Positions 31,337 to 39,312 of a stretch of 64,000 nt of DNA are shown here, piece after piece (the stretch's first letter is position 1; each line of letters starts with the position of its first letter). The notes beneath the pieces are model-generated. The model was not told where the DNA came from. It saw only the letters and a program-made list of their open reading frames with translations, and did no database searches. The stretch comes from Blastococcus sp. LR1 (lineage in GTDB: Bacteria; Actinomycetota; Actinomycetes; Mycobacteriales; Geodermatophilaceae). The DNA is taken from positions 434,001-498,000 of the forward strand of contig NZ_JAIUJY010000001.1 in the NCBI RefSeq assembly GCF_020166105.1. The letters are read 5' to 3'. The position numbers and the translations under genes are program-made.

Positions 31337-32344
31337 ATGTCGGAGCACCTCATCCACGCGCTCTCCCTGGAGGACCCCGTGACCGATGCCCCCGCCGCCC
31401 CCTACATCGGCGACCTGCTCAAGGACTCGCCGAGCAACTGGGGCAAGTGGGGTCCGGACGACGAGGTCGGCGCGCTGAACTACCTCGGCCCCGAGCAGGT
31501 CCTCGCGGCGGTGAAGCTGGTCAGCTCGGGCAAGGTCTTCACCCTCCAGCGGCTGATCGGCGACCCCAAGGGCGACCCGGTGTGGCCCGGCCGCACCCCC
31601 GCCGTCCGCACCCAGGTGCTCGACGAGAGCGACTGGGACGAGGGCGGCAAGGGCGCTGCCTTCCCCGGCGGCCTGCACTACGCCGACGACAAGATCGACG
31701 CCTACCTGCAGGGCTCCACGCAGTACGACGCCCTGGGCCACCTCTGGTACGACGGCAAGATCTGGAACGGCTTCGACGCACGCACCACCGTCGGCGGCCT
31801 GGAGAAGGCCAGCGCCGAGCCGATCGCCGAGCGCGGCGTCGTCGGCCGGGCGGTGCTGCTGGACATGGCCCGCTTCCGCGGCAAGGAGACGCTCGACAAG
31901 GGCGAGACCTTCACCCACGAGGACCTCGTCGCCTGCGCCGAGGCCCAGGGCACGCCCATCCAGAAGCGCGACATCCTGATCATCCGCACGAACTTCCTGA
32001 AGCTCTTCCACGAGCAGGGCGACGCCTTCTACGAGGGCTTCAACGAGCCGGGCCTGGTCTACAGCCCGGAGCTGGTGCAGTGGTTCCAGGACATGGAGAT
32101 CCCCAACCTGGTCACCGACACGATCGCCAACGAGGTCACCTTCGACCCGAACAACGGCTGCGCCCTGGTGCTGCACAACGCGCTGATGCGCAACCTCGGG
32201 GTCACCCTCACCGAGATCGCCGACGTGGAGAAGCTGGCCGCCGACTGCGCCGAGGACAAGCAGTACGCCTTCCTCTACGTCGCCGCCCCGCTGAAGGTCG
32301 CCAAGGCCGCCGGCACCCCGGTCAACCCCGTCGTCATCAAGTGA
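31337..32344 (+). CDS. Cyclase-family (kynurenine formamidase-like) metal hydrolase
   Basis: A 335-residue protein of the putative cyclase family (PF04199 type), metal-dependent hydrolases. The subgroup motifs WGKWGPDDEVGALNYL at about residue 37, STQYDALGHLWYDGKIWNGF at about 120 (the family HxGTHxD region in its long-subgroup form), and DILIIRTNFLK are visible. ATG 31337 has AAGGGGG 8 nt upstream. It is 4 bp from the acyl-CoA ligase gene, so both act in one pathway, perhaps opening a ring or ester before CoA activation. Substrate is not deducible. Confidence 0.85.
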   Translation: MSEHLIHALSLEDPVTDAPAAPYIGDLLKDSPSNWGKWGPDDEVGALNYLGPEQVLAAVKLVSSGKVFTLQRLIGDPKGDPVWPGRTPAVRTQVLDESDWDEGGKGAAFPGGLHYADDKIDAYLQGSTQYDALGHLWYDGKIWNGFDARTTVGGLEKASAEPIAERGVVGRAVLLDMARFRGKETLDKGETFTHEDLVACAEAQGTPIQKRDILIIRTNFLKLFHEQGDAFYEGFNEPGLVYSPELVQWFQDMEIPNLVTDTIANEVTFDPNNGCALVLHNALMRNLGVTLTEIADVEKLAADCAEDKQYAFLYVAAPLKVAKAAGTPVNPVVIK

Positions 32345-32348
32345 CGCC

Positions 32349-34001
32349 ATGAGTGCCTACGACGAGCGCCCCTGGCTGGCGCTCTACGGAGACCAGCAGG
32401 CCGACTACGACGTCGAGTTCGGCAACGCCCTGGAGATGTTCCGCGCCGGGGTGGCCAAGGACCCGGCGGCGGTGGCGCTGCGCTACTTCGACGGCGTCCT
32501 CACCCGGGCCGAGCTCGACGAGCTCAGCGACGGCCTCGCGGCCGGGCTGCTCGCGAACGGGTTCGGCCCGGGTGACCGGCTGGCGGTCTACCTGCAGAAC
32601 GTGCCGCAGTTCGTCATCGCGATGGTCGCCGCCTGGAAGGCCGGCGGCGTCATGGTGTCGATCAACCCGATGAGCCGGACCCGGGAGCTCTCCTACCTGC
32701 TGAAGGACTCCGGCGCGAAGGTGCTGGTCTCCCTCGAGGCGCTCTACGACTCGGTCGCTCGGGACGTCGTCCCGGAGACCGACGTCGAACTGGTGCTCAC
32801 CACCAGCGAGCTGGAGTTCCAGACGCGGAACGACGAGCGGCTGTTCGCCGGGATGACCCGGCAGCGCCACGAAGGGACGACGGACCTCTCCGAGTTCATC
32901 GCCCAGCACCGGGGCACCGTGCCGCCCCCGGTGGAACTCGCCGCCGACGACGTCGCGTTCCTGACCTACACCTCGGGGACGACGGGTGTGCCCAAGGGCG
33001 CGATGAACACCCACCGCAACGTCGTCTTCACCGCGCAGGTCTACCGCGACTGGGTGCACGCGGGGGCCGACGGCGGGGCGATCTTCGGCGTCGCCCCGCT
33101 CTTCCACATCACCGGGCTGATCGGCCACATCGCGGTCAGCATGCTCGCGCCGGCGCCGCTGGTCCTCGCCTACCGGTTCGAGCCGCAGGTGGTGCTCGAC
33201 GCCCTCGCCGAGCACCGGCCGACGTTCACGATCGGCGCGATCACCGCCTTCACCGCGCTACTCAACGCACCGGGCTTCAGCAAGGACTCCTTCGCGTCGT
33301 TCGCCTCGATCTACTCCGGCGGTGCGGCGATCTCCCCGACCGCGGAGCGGGCGTTCCTGGAGGCGACCGGGAAGCAGGTGCACAACGCCTACGGCCTGAC
33401 CGAGACGACGTCGCCGATGACGGTGACGCCGTTCGGCTCGCCCTCACCGGTCGACCCGACGTCGGGAGCGCTGTCGGTCGGTGTCCCGGCACCGAACACG
33501 ATCGTCCGCATCCAGGACGACGACGGGAACGACCTGCCCCTGGGCGAGGTCGGCGAGATCGTCGCCGATGGTCCGCAGGTCGTCGCCGGCTACTGGGGCA
33601 AGCCTCAGGAGACGGCGGCCAACCTGCCGGGCGGGGCGCTGAAGAGCGGCGACGTCGGCTTCATGAACCCCGACGGCTGGGTGTTCATCGTCGACCGCAA
33701 GAAGGACATGATCAACGCCTCGGGCTACAAGGTGTGGCCGCGCGAGGTCGAGGACGTCCTCGCCGAGCACCCGGCTGTGCGGGAGTCGGCGGTCGTGGGC
33801 GTGCCCGACGAGAAGCGCGGCGAGACGGTCAAGGCGTTCGTCAGCCTGAAGCCCGGATCGACGACGACGCCGGACGAGCTGGTCGCGCACTGCAAGGAGC
33901 GGATGGCGGCCTACAAGTACCCGCGGATCGTCGAGCTGATCGACGAGCTGCCGAAGACGGTGACCGGCAAGATCCTCCGCCGGGAGCTCCGTGACCGCTA
34001 G
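32349..34001 (+). CDS. Acyl-CoA ligase (AMP-forming)
   Basis: ANL-superfamily enzyme of 550 residues that activates a carboxylic acid as acyl-AMP then acyl-CoA. Motifs: P-loop LTYTSGTTGVPKGAMNTH at about residue 205, YGLTETTSPMTV at about 345, GDVGFMNPDGWVFIVDRKKDMI at about 435 and the catalytic lysine in KTVTGKILRREL at the C-terminus. All key residues look intact. It is coupled to the cyclase-family hydrolase. The chain-length class is unknown; medium- or long-chain fatty acids are commonest for this subfamily. Confidence 0.93.
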   Translation: MSAYDERPWLALYGDQQADYDVEFGNALEMFRAGVAKDPAAVALRYFDGVLTRAELDELSDGLAAGLLANGFGPGDRLAVYLQNVPQFVIAMVAAWKAGGVMVSINPMSRTRELSYLLKDSGAKVLVSLEALYDSVARDVVPETDVELVLTTSELEFQTRNDERLFAGMTRQRHEGTTDLSEFIAQHRGTVPPPVELAADDVAFLTYTSGTTGVPKGAMNTHRNVVFTAQVYRDWVHAGADGGAIFGVAPLFHITGLIGHIAVSMLAPAPLVLAYRFEPQVVLDALAEHRPTFTIGAITAFTALLNAPGFSKDSFASFASIYSGGAAISPTAERAFLEATGKQVHNAYGLTETTSPMTVTPFGSPSPVDPTSGALSVGVPAPNTIVRIQDDDGNDLPLGEVGEIVADGPQVVAGYWGKPQETAANLPGGALKSGDVGFMNPDGWVFIVDRKKDMINASGYKVWPREVEDVLAEHPAVRESAVVGVPDEKRGETVKAFVSLKPGSTTTPDELVAHCKERMAAYKYPRIVELIDELPKTVTGKILRRELRDR

Positions 34002-34012
34002 GAACCGGCATC

Positions 34013-34033
34013 GGTTCGGGAACTGCCCGAACC
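34013..34033 (+). terminator. Hairpin after the acyl-CoA ligase gene
   Basis: Perfect 8-bp stem GGTTCGGG/CCCGAACC with a 5-nt loop, 12 bp after the stop codon. A competing 6-bp stem (GAACCG/CGGTTC, 34003-34017) overlaps its left arm. No T-run. Confidence 0.5.
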
Positions 34034-34124
34034 CGTCTCGGAAACCTCCCGTTCCGCCGCTCCGGCAGTTACCGTGCAGCCGGCCCGGCTCCGCGGACCG
34101 CTCCTCGACCCGGCGGGAACGACG

Positions 34125-35069
34125 ATGACCATCCCACCCCCACCGCCGATGGCGGCTGGACCGGCCGACCCCTCCGACGTCCGCGCACGGGACTCCGGAG
34201 CCGACGGACCGGCCCGGCGGCCTTCGCCGGTCCCCCGGGACCCCTCCGCCCGGCCGGTATCCCGACCGGACCGCCGGCGCATGGCGCCAGGGGGCCGCCA
34301 CCGTGCGGAAGCGGCGCCCCCTCTCCCGGAGGCCACGGCTTCCCGCCGGGTGCGTGCGCTGGCCGTCCTCGCCGCGGGGCTGGCGACGGCCTCCGCCGTC
34401 GCGTCGACCGGCGTCCCCGCGTCGACCGGCGTCCCCGCGACGACGGCCGTGCGCGCCGCGGAGGTCGGACCGTCCGCCGCCGAGCCCCTGCCCGTCCCGG
34501 GCCAGATCCGCGTGGGCCCTCTGGCGATCCCGCTCATCGGCGTCCTGCCGGCCGGGGACTCGAACTGGTACCTCGCCGGTGTCGGCGCGGTGCAGAACTC
34601 GGATGCCGTCCGATGGCGGGGCATGGGCGCGCAGGCCGAACAGTGGGCGGCTCCGCCGCTGGTCCCGACCGCGCTTCTCGGCCCCGTGCCCGGCCCGGTG
34701 TTGGGCCCGGTCGCCCCCGTAGCGCCGCCCGGCGGAGCGACCGATCCCCTCCCGGCCCCGGACGACCAGCCGCGGGTCCCGGGAGGCACCGGCGCCGCAC
34801 CCACGAAGCCCTCAGCCCCCGCTGCGCCGCCGCGCGAGGAGAAGCCGGCGGAAGAGCCGACCACAGCACCCGGGGCGGCGGAGCTGCCCCCCGCGCCCGC
34901 GGTGCCGCCGCCGGCCGACCCAGCGCCGGTCGACCCGGCACCGGTCGACCCACCGCTGGTCGACCCTCCGCCGGTCGGGCCCCCGCCCGCGGAGCCGACT
35001 CCCCCGGTGCCGGAACTCCCCGTCCTCGCGCCCGGGACGGCGCTCGGGGTCCTGGACCCCGTCTCCTGA
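34125..35069 (+). CDS. Pro/Ala-rich protein, possibly membrane-anchored
   Basis: A 314-residue low-complexity protein of unknown function. A basic N-terminal tail (about 75 residues) precedes one hydrophobic segment (VRALAVLAAGLATASAVAS), then imperfect repeats STGVPA/STGVPA, a more structured patch (IRVGPLAIPLIGVLPAGDSNWYLAGVGAVQNSD) and a long Pro/Ala/Val tail with PVDPAPVDPPLVDPPPV repeats. It could span the cell wall. ATG 34125 (MTIPPPPP) is chosen; GTG 34074 is possible. The opposite strand is open too, so coding strand rests on the more protein-like patch and on co-direction with neighbours. Confidence 0.5.
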   Translation: MTIPPPPPMAAGPADPSDVRARDSGADGPARRPSPVPRDPSARPVSRPDRRRMAPGGRHRAEAAPPLPEATASRRVRALAVLAAGLATASAVASTGVPASTGVPATTAVRAAEVGPSAAEPLPVPGQIRVGPLAIPLIGVLPAGDSNWYLAGVGAVQNSDAVRWRGMGAQAEQWAAPPLVPTALLGPVPGPVLGPVAPVAPPGGATDPLPAPDDQPRVPGGTGAAPTKPSAPAAPPREEKPAEEPTTAPGAAELPPAPAVPPPADPAPVDPAPVDPPLVDPPPVGPPPAEPTPPVPELPVLAPGTALGVLDPVS

Positions 35070-35145
35070 GCGATGGCTCTCTCCGGCACCGTCGTCGACG
35101 CACGCACCGGTTCCCTGGGAGAGGAGATGCGTCCAGGTCAGGTAC

Positions 35146-36363
35146 GTGGGTACGGACGCACCCGTGAGCGCTGATCCCGGAACCTCTGCCCGTGTCGTGG
35201 GCGGGCGCTACGCGCTCGGCGAGATGCTCGGCCAGGGCGGGATGGGCACCGTCTGGCAGGCGACCGATCTCGTCCTCGAGCGCCAGGTGGCGGTCAAGGA
35301 GGTCACCTTCTCGGTGCACGTCACCGCGGAGGAGCGCGCCCTCCTCCGCGAGCGCACCATGCGCGAGGCCCGCGCCGCCGGCCGCCTGGAGCACCCGCAC
35401 GTCACGACCGTCTACGACGTCGTCGAGGAGGACGGCAAGCCCTGGCTGGTCATGAAGCACGTGCGGGCGCGCAGCCTCCAGGAGATCGTCGAGGAGCGCG
35501 GCCCGATGGATCCGGCCGCCGTCGCGCGGATCGGGCTGGACGTCCTCGACGCGCTGGAGGCCGCGCACGAGCTCGGCATCGTGCACCGCGACGTGAAGCC
35601 GGCGAACGTGCTCGTGGGAGCCGACGGGTCGGGCTGCCTCACCGACTTCGGCATCGCCACGACCACCGGGGACTCCAGCCTCACGACCCAGGGCGCCCTC
35701 ATCGGCTCGCCGTCCTACATGGCGCCGGAGCGGGCCCAGGGCGAGGAGCCTCGCCCGGCCGTGGACCTGTGGTCCCTCGGCGCGACCCTCTATGCGGCGG
35801 TGGAGGGGCGCCCGCCGTTCGACCGCGGCGAGGGGATGGCCACGCTGATGAGCGTCGTCTCCGAGGACCCCGCACCGGTGCAGCGCGCGGGCCCGCTCGG
35901 GCCGGTGCTCGCCGGGCTGCTCACCAAGGACCCGGCACAGCGCCTTCGCGCGCCCGCCGCCCGTGCGGAGCTCCGCGCGGTCGTCGAGGGCCGGGCTCCG
36001 GCCCCGGACCCCACGTGGGCACCGCCGCCGTCCCCGCCGCGGGGCAGCATCGGCGGGAACTCGATGGAACGGATCGACGCCGCGGACCTGATCGCGCTGG
36101 CGTCGGCCTCGCGGACGCTCCTGGGATCCGTGGCCCGGGACGCCCGGGATCAGGTCAAGTACATGGCCGATCGCCGGCGCGAGCGCAAGGCGCCATCCGC
36201 ACCGGCACCGGCACCGGCGCCCCCCGCCGCCGGTCCGCCGCCGCGTCGCCGCCGGCGCTTCAAGCGCCGCTGGGTCGTGGTCCCGGTGCTCACCACGCTG
36301 GCCGTGCTGCTGATCCTGCTCGTCGGTGCCGCCCTCGCCCTGGGCGCGTTCATCGACTTCTGA
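35146..36363 (+). CDS. Membrane Ser/Thr protein kinase (PknB type)
   Basis: A 405-residue eukaryotic-type kinase. Kinase domain at residues about 20-270: glycine loop LGQGGMGTVWQA, Lys51 in VAVKEV, HRDVKPANVL with Asp149, TDFGIATTTG (DFG) and SPSYMAPERAQG (APE). A Pro/Ala linker follows, and a basic stretch (RRRRRFKRRW) precedes a single C-terminal transmembrane segment with only a few residues outside, so there is no extracellular sensor such as PASTA. GTG 35146 is used; GTG 35164 is possible. Target unknown; the upstream Pro-rich gene is the nearest neighbour. Confidence 0.92.
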   Translation: MGTDAPVSADPGTSARVVGGRYALGEMLGQGGMGTVWQATDLVLERQVAVKEVTFSVHVTAEERALLRERTMREARAAGRLEHPHVTTVYDVVEEDGKPWLVMKHVRARSLQEIVEERGPMDPAAVARIGLDVLDALEAAHELGIVHRDVKPANVLVGADGSGCLTDFGIATTTGDSSLTTQGALIGSPSYMAPERAQGEEPRPAVDLWSLGATLYAAVEGRPPFDRGEGMATLMSVVSEDPAPVQRAGPLGPVLAGLLTKDPAQRLRAPAARAELRAVVEGRAPAPDPTWAPPPSPPRGSIGGNSMERIDAADLIALASASRTLLGSVARDARDQVKYMADRRRERKAPSAPAPAPAPPAAGPPPRRRRRFKRRWVVVPVLTTLAVLLILLVGAALALGAFIDF

Positions 36364-36405
36364 CCCGCCCGGGGTGGACCGGCGGATGCGGGGTAGGGCT
36401 GCGGC

Positions 36406-36909
36406 ATGCGGACCTCCGACGTCTACGGCTACGCCTACGACCAGATTCACGAGACCCTCCTGCGCAGCCTCGACGGCCTCGGCCTCGAGGACCTGCACCG
36501 CCGGGTGGCACCGGACGCGAACCCGATCGGCTGGCTGGCCTGGCACCTGCTGCGGGTGCAGGACGACCACGTCGCCGAGATCGCCGGCCGCGAGCAGGTG
36601 TGGACCGCGCAGGGCTGGGCGGACCGGTTCGACCTGCCCTTCGGCACGGACGAGATCGGTTACCGGTTCGACACCGACCAGGTCTCGGCCACGCGCATCC
36701 CCGCGGTGGACCTCCTCGTCGGGTACGCCGAGGCGGTGCACGCGCAGTCGGCGGAGTTCCTGCGCGGGCTCACCGACGCCGACCTGGACCGCGTGATCGA
36801 CGACTCCTGGGATCCGCCGGTCACCGTGGGCATGCGGCTGGTGAGCGTGATCGGCGACGACTACCAGCACCTCGGTCAGATCGGCTACGTCCGCGGCCTG
36901 CTCGGATGA
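36406..36909 (+). CDS. DinB/DUF664-family protein
   Basis: A 167-residue DinB-like four-helix bundle with metal-ligand candidates in NPIGWLAWHLLRVQDDHVAE (about residue 38) and DDYQHLGQIGYVRGLLG at the C-terminus. Related actinobacterial proteins are thought to be thiol (mycothiol) transferases, but substrates are unknown. ATG 36406. It has the usual length of the family. Confidence 0.82.
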   Translation: MRTSDVYGYAYDQIHETLLRSLDGLGLEDLHRRVAPDANPIGWLAWHLLRVQDDHVAEIAGREQVWTAQGWADRFDLPFGTDEIGYRFDTDQVSATRIPAVDLLVGYAEAVHAQSAEFLRGLTDADLDRVIDDSWDPPVTVGMRLVSVIGDDYQHLGQIGYVRGLLG

Positions 36910-36942
36910 GCGGCCCGCGGTGACCTGCGCCAAGGTGGGGGC

Positions 36943-37080
36943 ATGACCGAGACGCCGCAGCCCCGCGACATCGCCGTCGAGCAGGAGCCCGCCGAGGTGG
37001 AGGCCTCGTTGGAGGCGCAGAGCGAGCCCCGCGAGGCGCCGCAGGGCGACGAGGCCGACGTGGAGGGCCACCCCTCCTAG
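36943..37080 (+). CDS. Small acidic protein, 45 residues
   Basis: An ORF below usual size cut-offs: MTETPQPRDIAVEQEPAEVE and then Glu/Ala/Pro-rich to a stop at 37080. It is strongly acidic and probably disordered. ATG 36943 has an AAGGTGG ribosome site 4-5 nt upstream. Its TAG stop and that of the convergent potassium channel gene share the palindrome CTAG (37077-37080). No family recognised; the ribosome site and codon pattern are the support. Confidence 0.5.
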   Translation: MTETPQPRDIAVEQEPAEVEASLEAQSEPREAPQGDEADVEGHPS

Positions 37081-38108
37081 GCGCGCTGGGTGAGATCCCG
37101 GGCGGCGATGCGCCGGTCGGCCACGTAGTACAGCGTGGTGCCCGGCGTGACGGGCGTGTCCCAGGGCGGGCTGACTGCGAGCCCGTCCGCACCGCGCAGC
37201 GCCAGCACCGTGGCCTGGAAGGACCGGCCGAACCAGGTCTGGCACTCGCCGAAGGTCGGGTGCGGAAAGCCCTGCGGCACGGCCACCGAGTACGTGTTGC
37301 CGTGACCCCCGCTGCGCATCAGGTCCGCGTAGATCTGTGCGATGCCCGGATCCGTCGCCTCCTCGGTGAGGAGGAACGGCATGTGCCACTGCACCACCTG
37401 GATGTCGTCGTGCACGTAGCCCAGGTTCTCGGCGCGCTCGAGATCGCGGACGGCGGCGACGAGGTGGACGTGCGGGTTGGCGTGGTGCACCGCCACCGCG
37501 ACCGCGAGGGTCTCGTTGTCGTCCCGGCCGTCGATGACCACGGTCCGGGCCGCCTGGACGCACGCCCGCGTCATGACGTCCTCGTGCGACAGGTCCCCGC
37601 GGACGAAGTGCACCGCGGGCAGGTCGGGCACCGGGTTCTCCGTGACGTCGTCCCAGGCGCAGAGGGCCACCTGGACCCGCCGCTCCGCGGTCAGCTCGGC
37701 GAGCATGCGCTCGGTGCGCCCGGGCCAGTAGCCGAGCAGGACCAGGTGGTCGGACAGCTCCAGGGGGACCACACCTCTCAGACGGCGGCCCCGCAGCGAC
37801 TGCAGGGCGTCGGACAGCCGGGTGAACAGCAGCGTCAGGGTGACGATGCCACCGATGATCACGTAGGCCCCGACCATCCGGCCGCCGAGGGAGGCGGGGA
37901 AGACGTCGCCGTAGCCGACGGTCGCGGCGGTCACCAGGAAGTACCACCAGTAGGTGCTCGGCGCGACGATCGAGCTCCCGGCCGGCTCGACGAGCGTCAT
38001 CGCCAGCCAACTGGTGAGGAAGACGACGAGAGCGACCGCCAGGGGAAGCCGCCAACCCTGCAGCCGGAGCCGCACGAACCGGGAGACGCGGCGGACGAAG
38101 AAGGGCAA
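37077..38108 (-). CDS. Potassium channel with RCK/TrkA-N domain
   Basis: A two-transmembrane potassium channel of 343 residues. TM1 (LAVALVVFLTSWLAMTLV), pore helix and selectivity filter TAATVGYGDVFPA at about residue 64, TM2 (VGAYVIIGGIVTLTLLF), then a cytoplasmic RCK region (VVPLELSDHLVLLGYWPG, VQVALCAWDDVTE, HFVRGDLSHEDVMTRA) and a C-terminal RCK-C-like part. The nucleotide-binding Gly motif is degenerate (LLGYWPGRTE instead of GxGxxG). I chose TTG 38108 because AGGAG lies 5 nt upstream; GTG 38114 would be too close to it. Confidence 0.88.
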   Translation of the reverse strand: MPFFVRRVSRFVRLRLQGWRLPLAVALVVFLTSWLAMTLVEPAGSSIVAPSTYWWYFLVTAATVGYGDVFPASLGGRMVGAYVIIGGIVTLTLLFTRLSDALQSLRGRRLRGVVPLELSDHLVLLGYWPGRTERMLAELTAERRVQVALCAWDDVTENPVPDLPAVHFVRGDLSHEDVMTRACVQAARTVVIDGRDDNETLAVAVAVHHANPHVHLVAAVRDLERAENLGYVHDDIQVVQWHMPFLLTEEATDPGIAQIYADLMRSGGHGNTYSVAVPQGFPHPTFGECQTWFGRSFQATVLALRGADGLAVSPPWDTPVTPGTTLYYVADRRIAARDLTQRA

Positions 38109-38145
38109 CGACACTCCTGATCCGAAGGCGGTGGGTCGACGCAAG

Positions 38146-39273
38146 CTACCGTGCGTCGCCCTCGGGCAGCCCGTCCCGCACCACCCGGGCGGCCAGCTCC
38201 GCAAGCAGGCGGGCAGCGTCCGACCGGCAGCGATCGAGGTCGGGCTCCACCTCGGTGAGGGCGTGCGCGGCGGCGACGCCGGCGGCCGCCAGCCGGTCTG
38301 GCGGGACCTGCACCGCCCCCGCCAGGACGACGCACGGCACGCCGGCCGCCCGGGCGCGCGCGGCCACCTTCGCCGGCGCCTTGCCGCGTAGGGTCTGCGC
38401 GTCGAACGCACCCTCCCCGGTGAGCACGAGGTCGGCGCCCTCGAGCGCGGCGTCCAGCCCGACCAGGTCGCACACCATCGCCGCCCCCGACGTCACCTCG
38501 GCGCCCAGCACGGCCATCGCGCCCGCGGCCGTGCCACCGGCGGCGCCCGCACCCTGTCGCCGCTCCACCCAGGCGCCGACGGTGTGCATCAGCACCGATG
38601 CATAGCGGGACAGCGCCGCGTCGAGGAGCGCGACCTCCACCGGGCCGGCCCCCTTCTGCGGTGCGAAGACCGCGGCGGCGCCGGACGGTCCGGTCAGCGG
38701 GTTGTCCACGTCGGTGGCGACGACGATGCGGGTCTCCGGCAGCCGCGGGTCCAGCCCGGCGAGGTCGATCCGCACGAGCGTGGCGAGGCCCGCTCCCCCG
38801 GGGCCGATGTCGTCGCCGGCGGCGTCCAGCAGCCGGGCGCCCAGGGCCTGGAGCATCCCGGCGCCGCCGTCGGTCGTGGCACTGCCGCCCAGGCCCAGCA
38901 CGATGCGCCGCGCGCCCGACTCCAGGGCGGCGAGCAGCAGCTCCCCCACGCCGCGCGTCGTCGCCGTCATCGGCGCCGGCTCCTCCAGCAGCCCGAGCCC
39001 GGCAGCGGCGGCGAGCTCGACGACCGCCGTCGTCCCGTCGACGGCGAACGTCGCCTCGACCGGGCGCCCGTCCGGGCCGGTCACCGACGCGTCGCGCGCC
39101 TCGTACCCGGCGCGCAGCGCCGCCGCCACGGTGCCCTCTCCCCCGTCGGCGACCGGCCGGAGCACCAGGTCCGCGTCCGGCAGGACGCGGGCGATCCCGG
39201 CTGCGATCGCCGCCGCCGCGTCGTCGGCGGAGAGCGTGCCCTTGAAGGAGTCGGGGGCGATCACGATGCGCAC
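38146..39273 (-). CDS. Glycerate kinase (GK-II/GarK type)
   Basis: Phosphorylates D-glycerate, feeding glyoxylate/glycerate metabolism into glycolysis. About 375 residues; family blocks IVIAPDSFKGTLSADDAA at the start, PVADGGEGTVAAAL at about 45, GLGGSATTDGGAGMLQALGA near 130, ATDVDNPLTGPSGAAAVFAPQKGA near 195 and TGEGAFDAQTLRGKAP near 290. GTG 39273 gives the usual family N-terminus; ATG 39285 has its AGGAG too close. It diverges from the acyl-CoA dehydrogenase across under 45 bp. Confidence 0.93.
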   Translation of the reverse strand: MRIVIAPDSFKGTLSADDAAAAIAAGIARVLPDADLVLRPVADGGEGTVAAALRAGYEARDASVTGPDGRPVEATFAVDGTTAVVELAAAAGLGLLEEPAPMTATTRGVGELLLAALESGARRIVLGLGGSATTDGGAGMLQALGARLLDAAGDDIGPGGAGLATLVRIDLAGLDPRLPETRIVVATDVDNPLTGPSGAAAVFAPQKGAGPVEVALLDAALSRYASVLMHTVGAWVERRQGAGAAGGTAAGAMAVLGAEVTSGAAMVCDLVGLDAALEGADLVLTGEGAFDAQTLRGKAPAKVAARARAAGVPCVVLAGAVQVPPDRLAAAGVAAAHALTEVEPDLDRCRSDAARLLAELAARVVRDGLPEGDAR

Positions 39274-39312
39274 GACGGGCAGCATGCTCCTGCTGGTCGT
39301 AGCGTCCGCTCC

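Noticed and set aside
33998-35107. Minus-strand Gly/Ser/Thr-rich frame opposite the Pro-rich protein
   Set aside because: Low-complexity mirror of a Pro/Ala-rich sequence; the plus strand has a membrane segment and a more protein-like patch. Strand choice stays uncertain.
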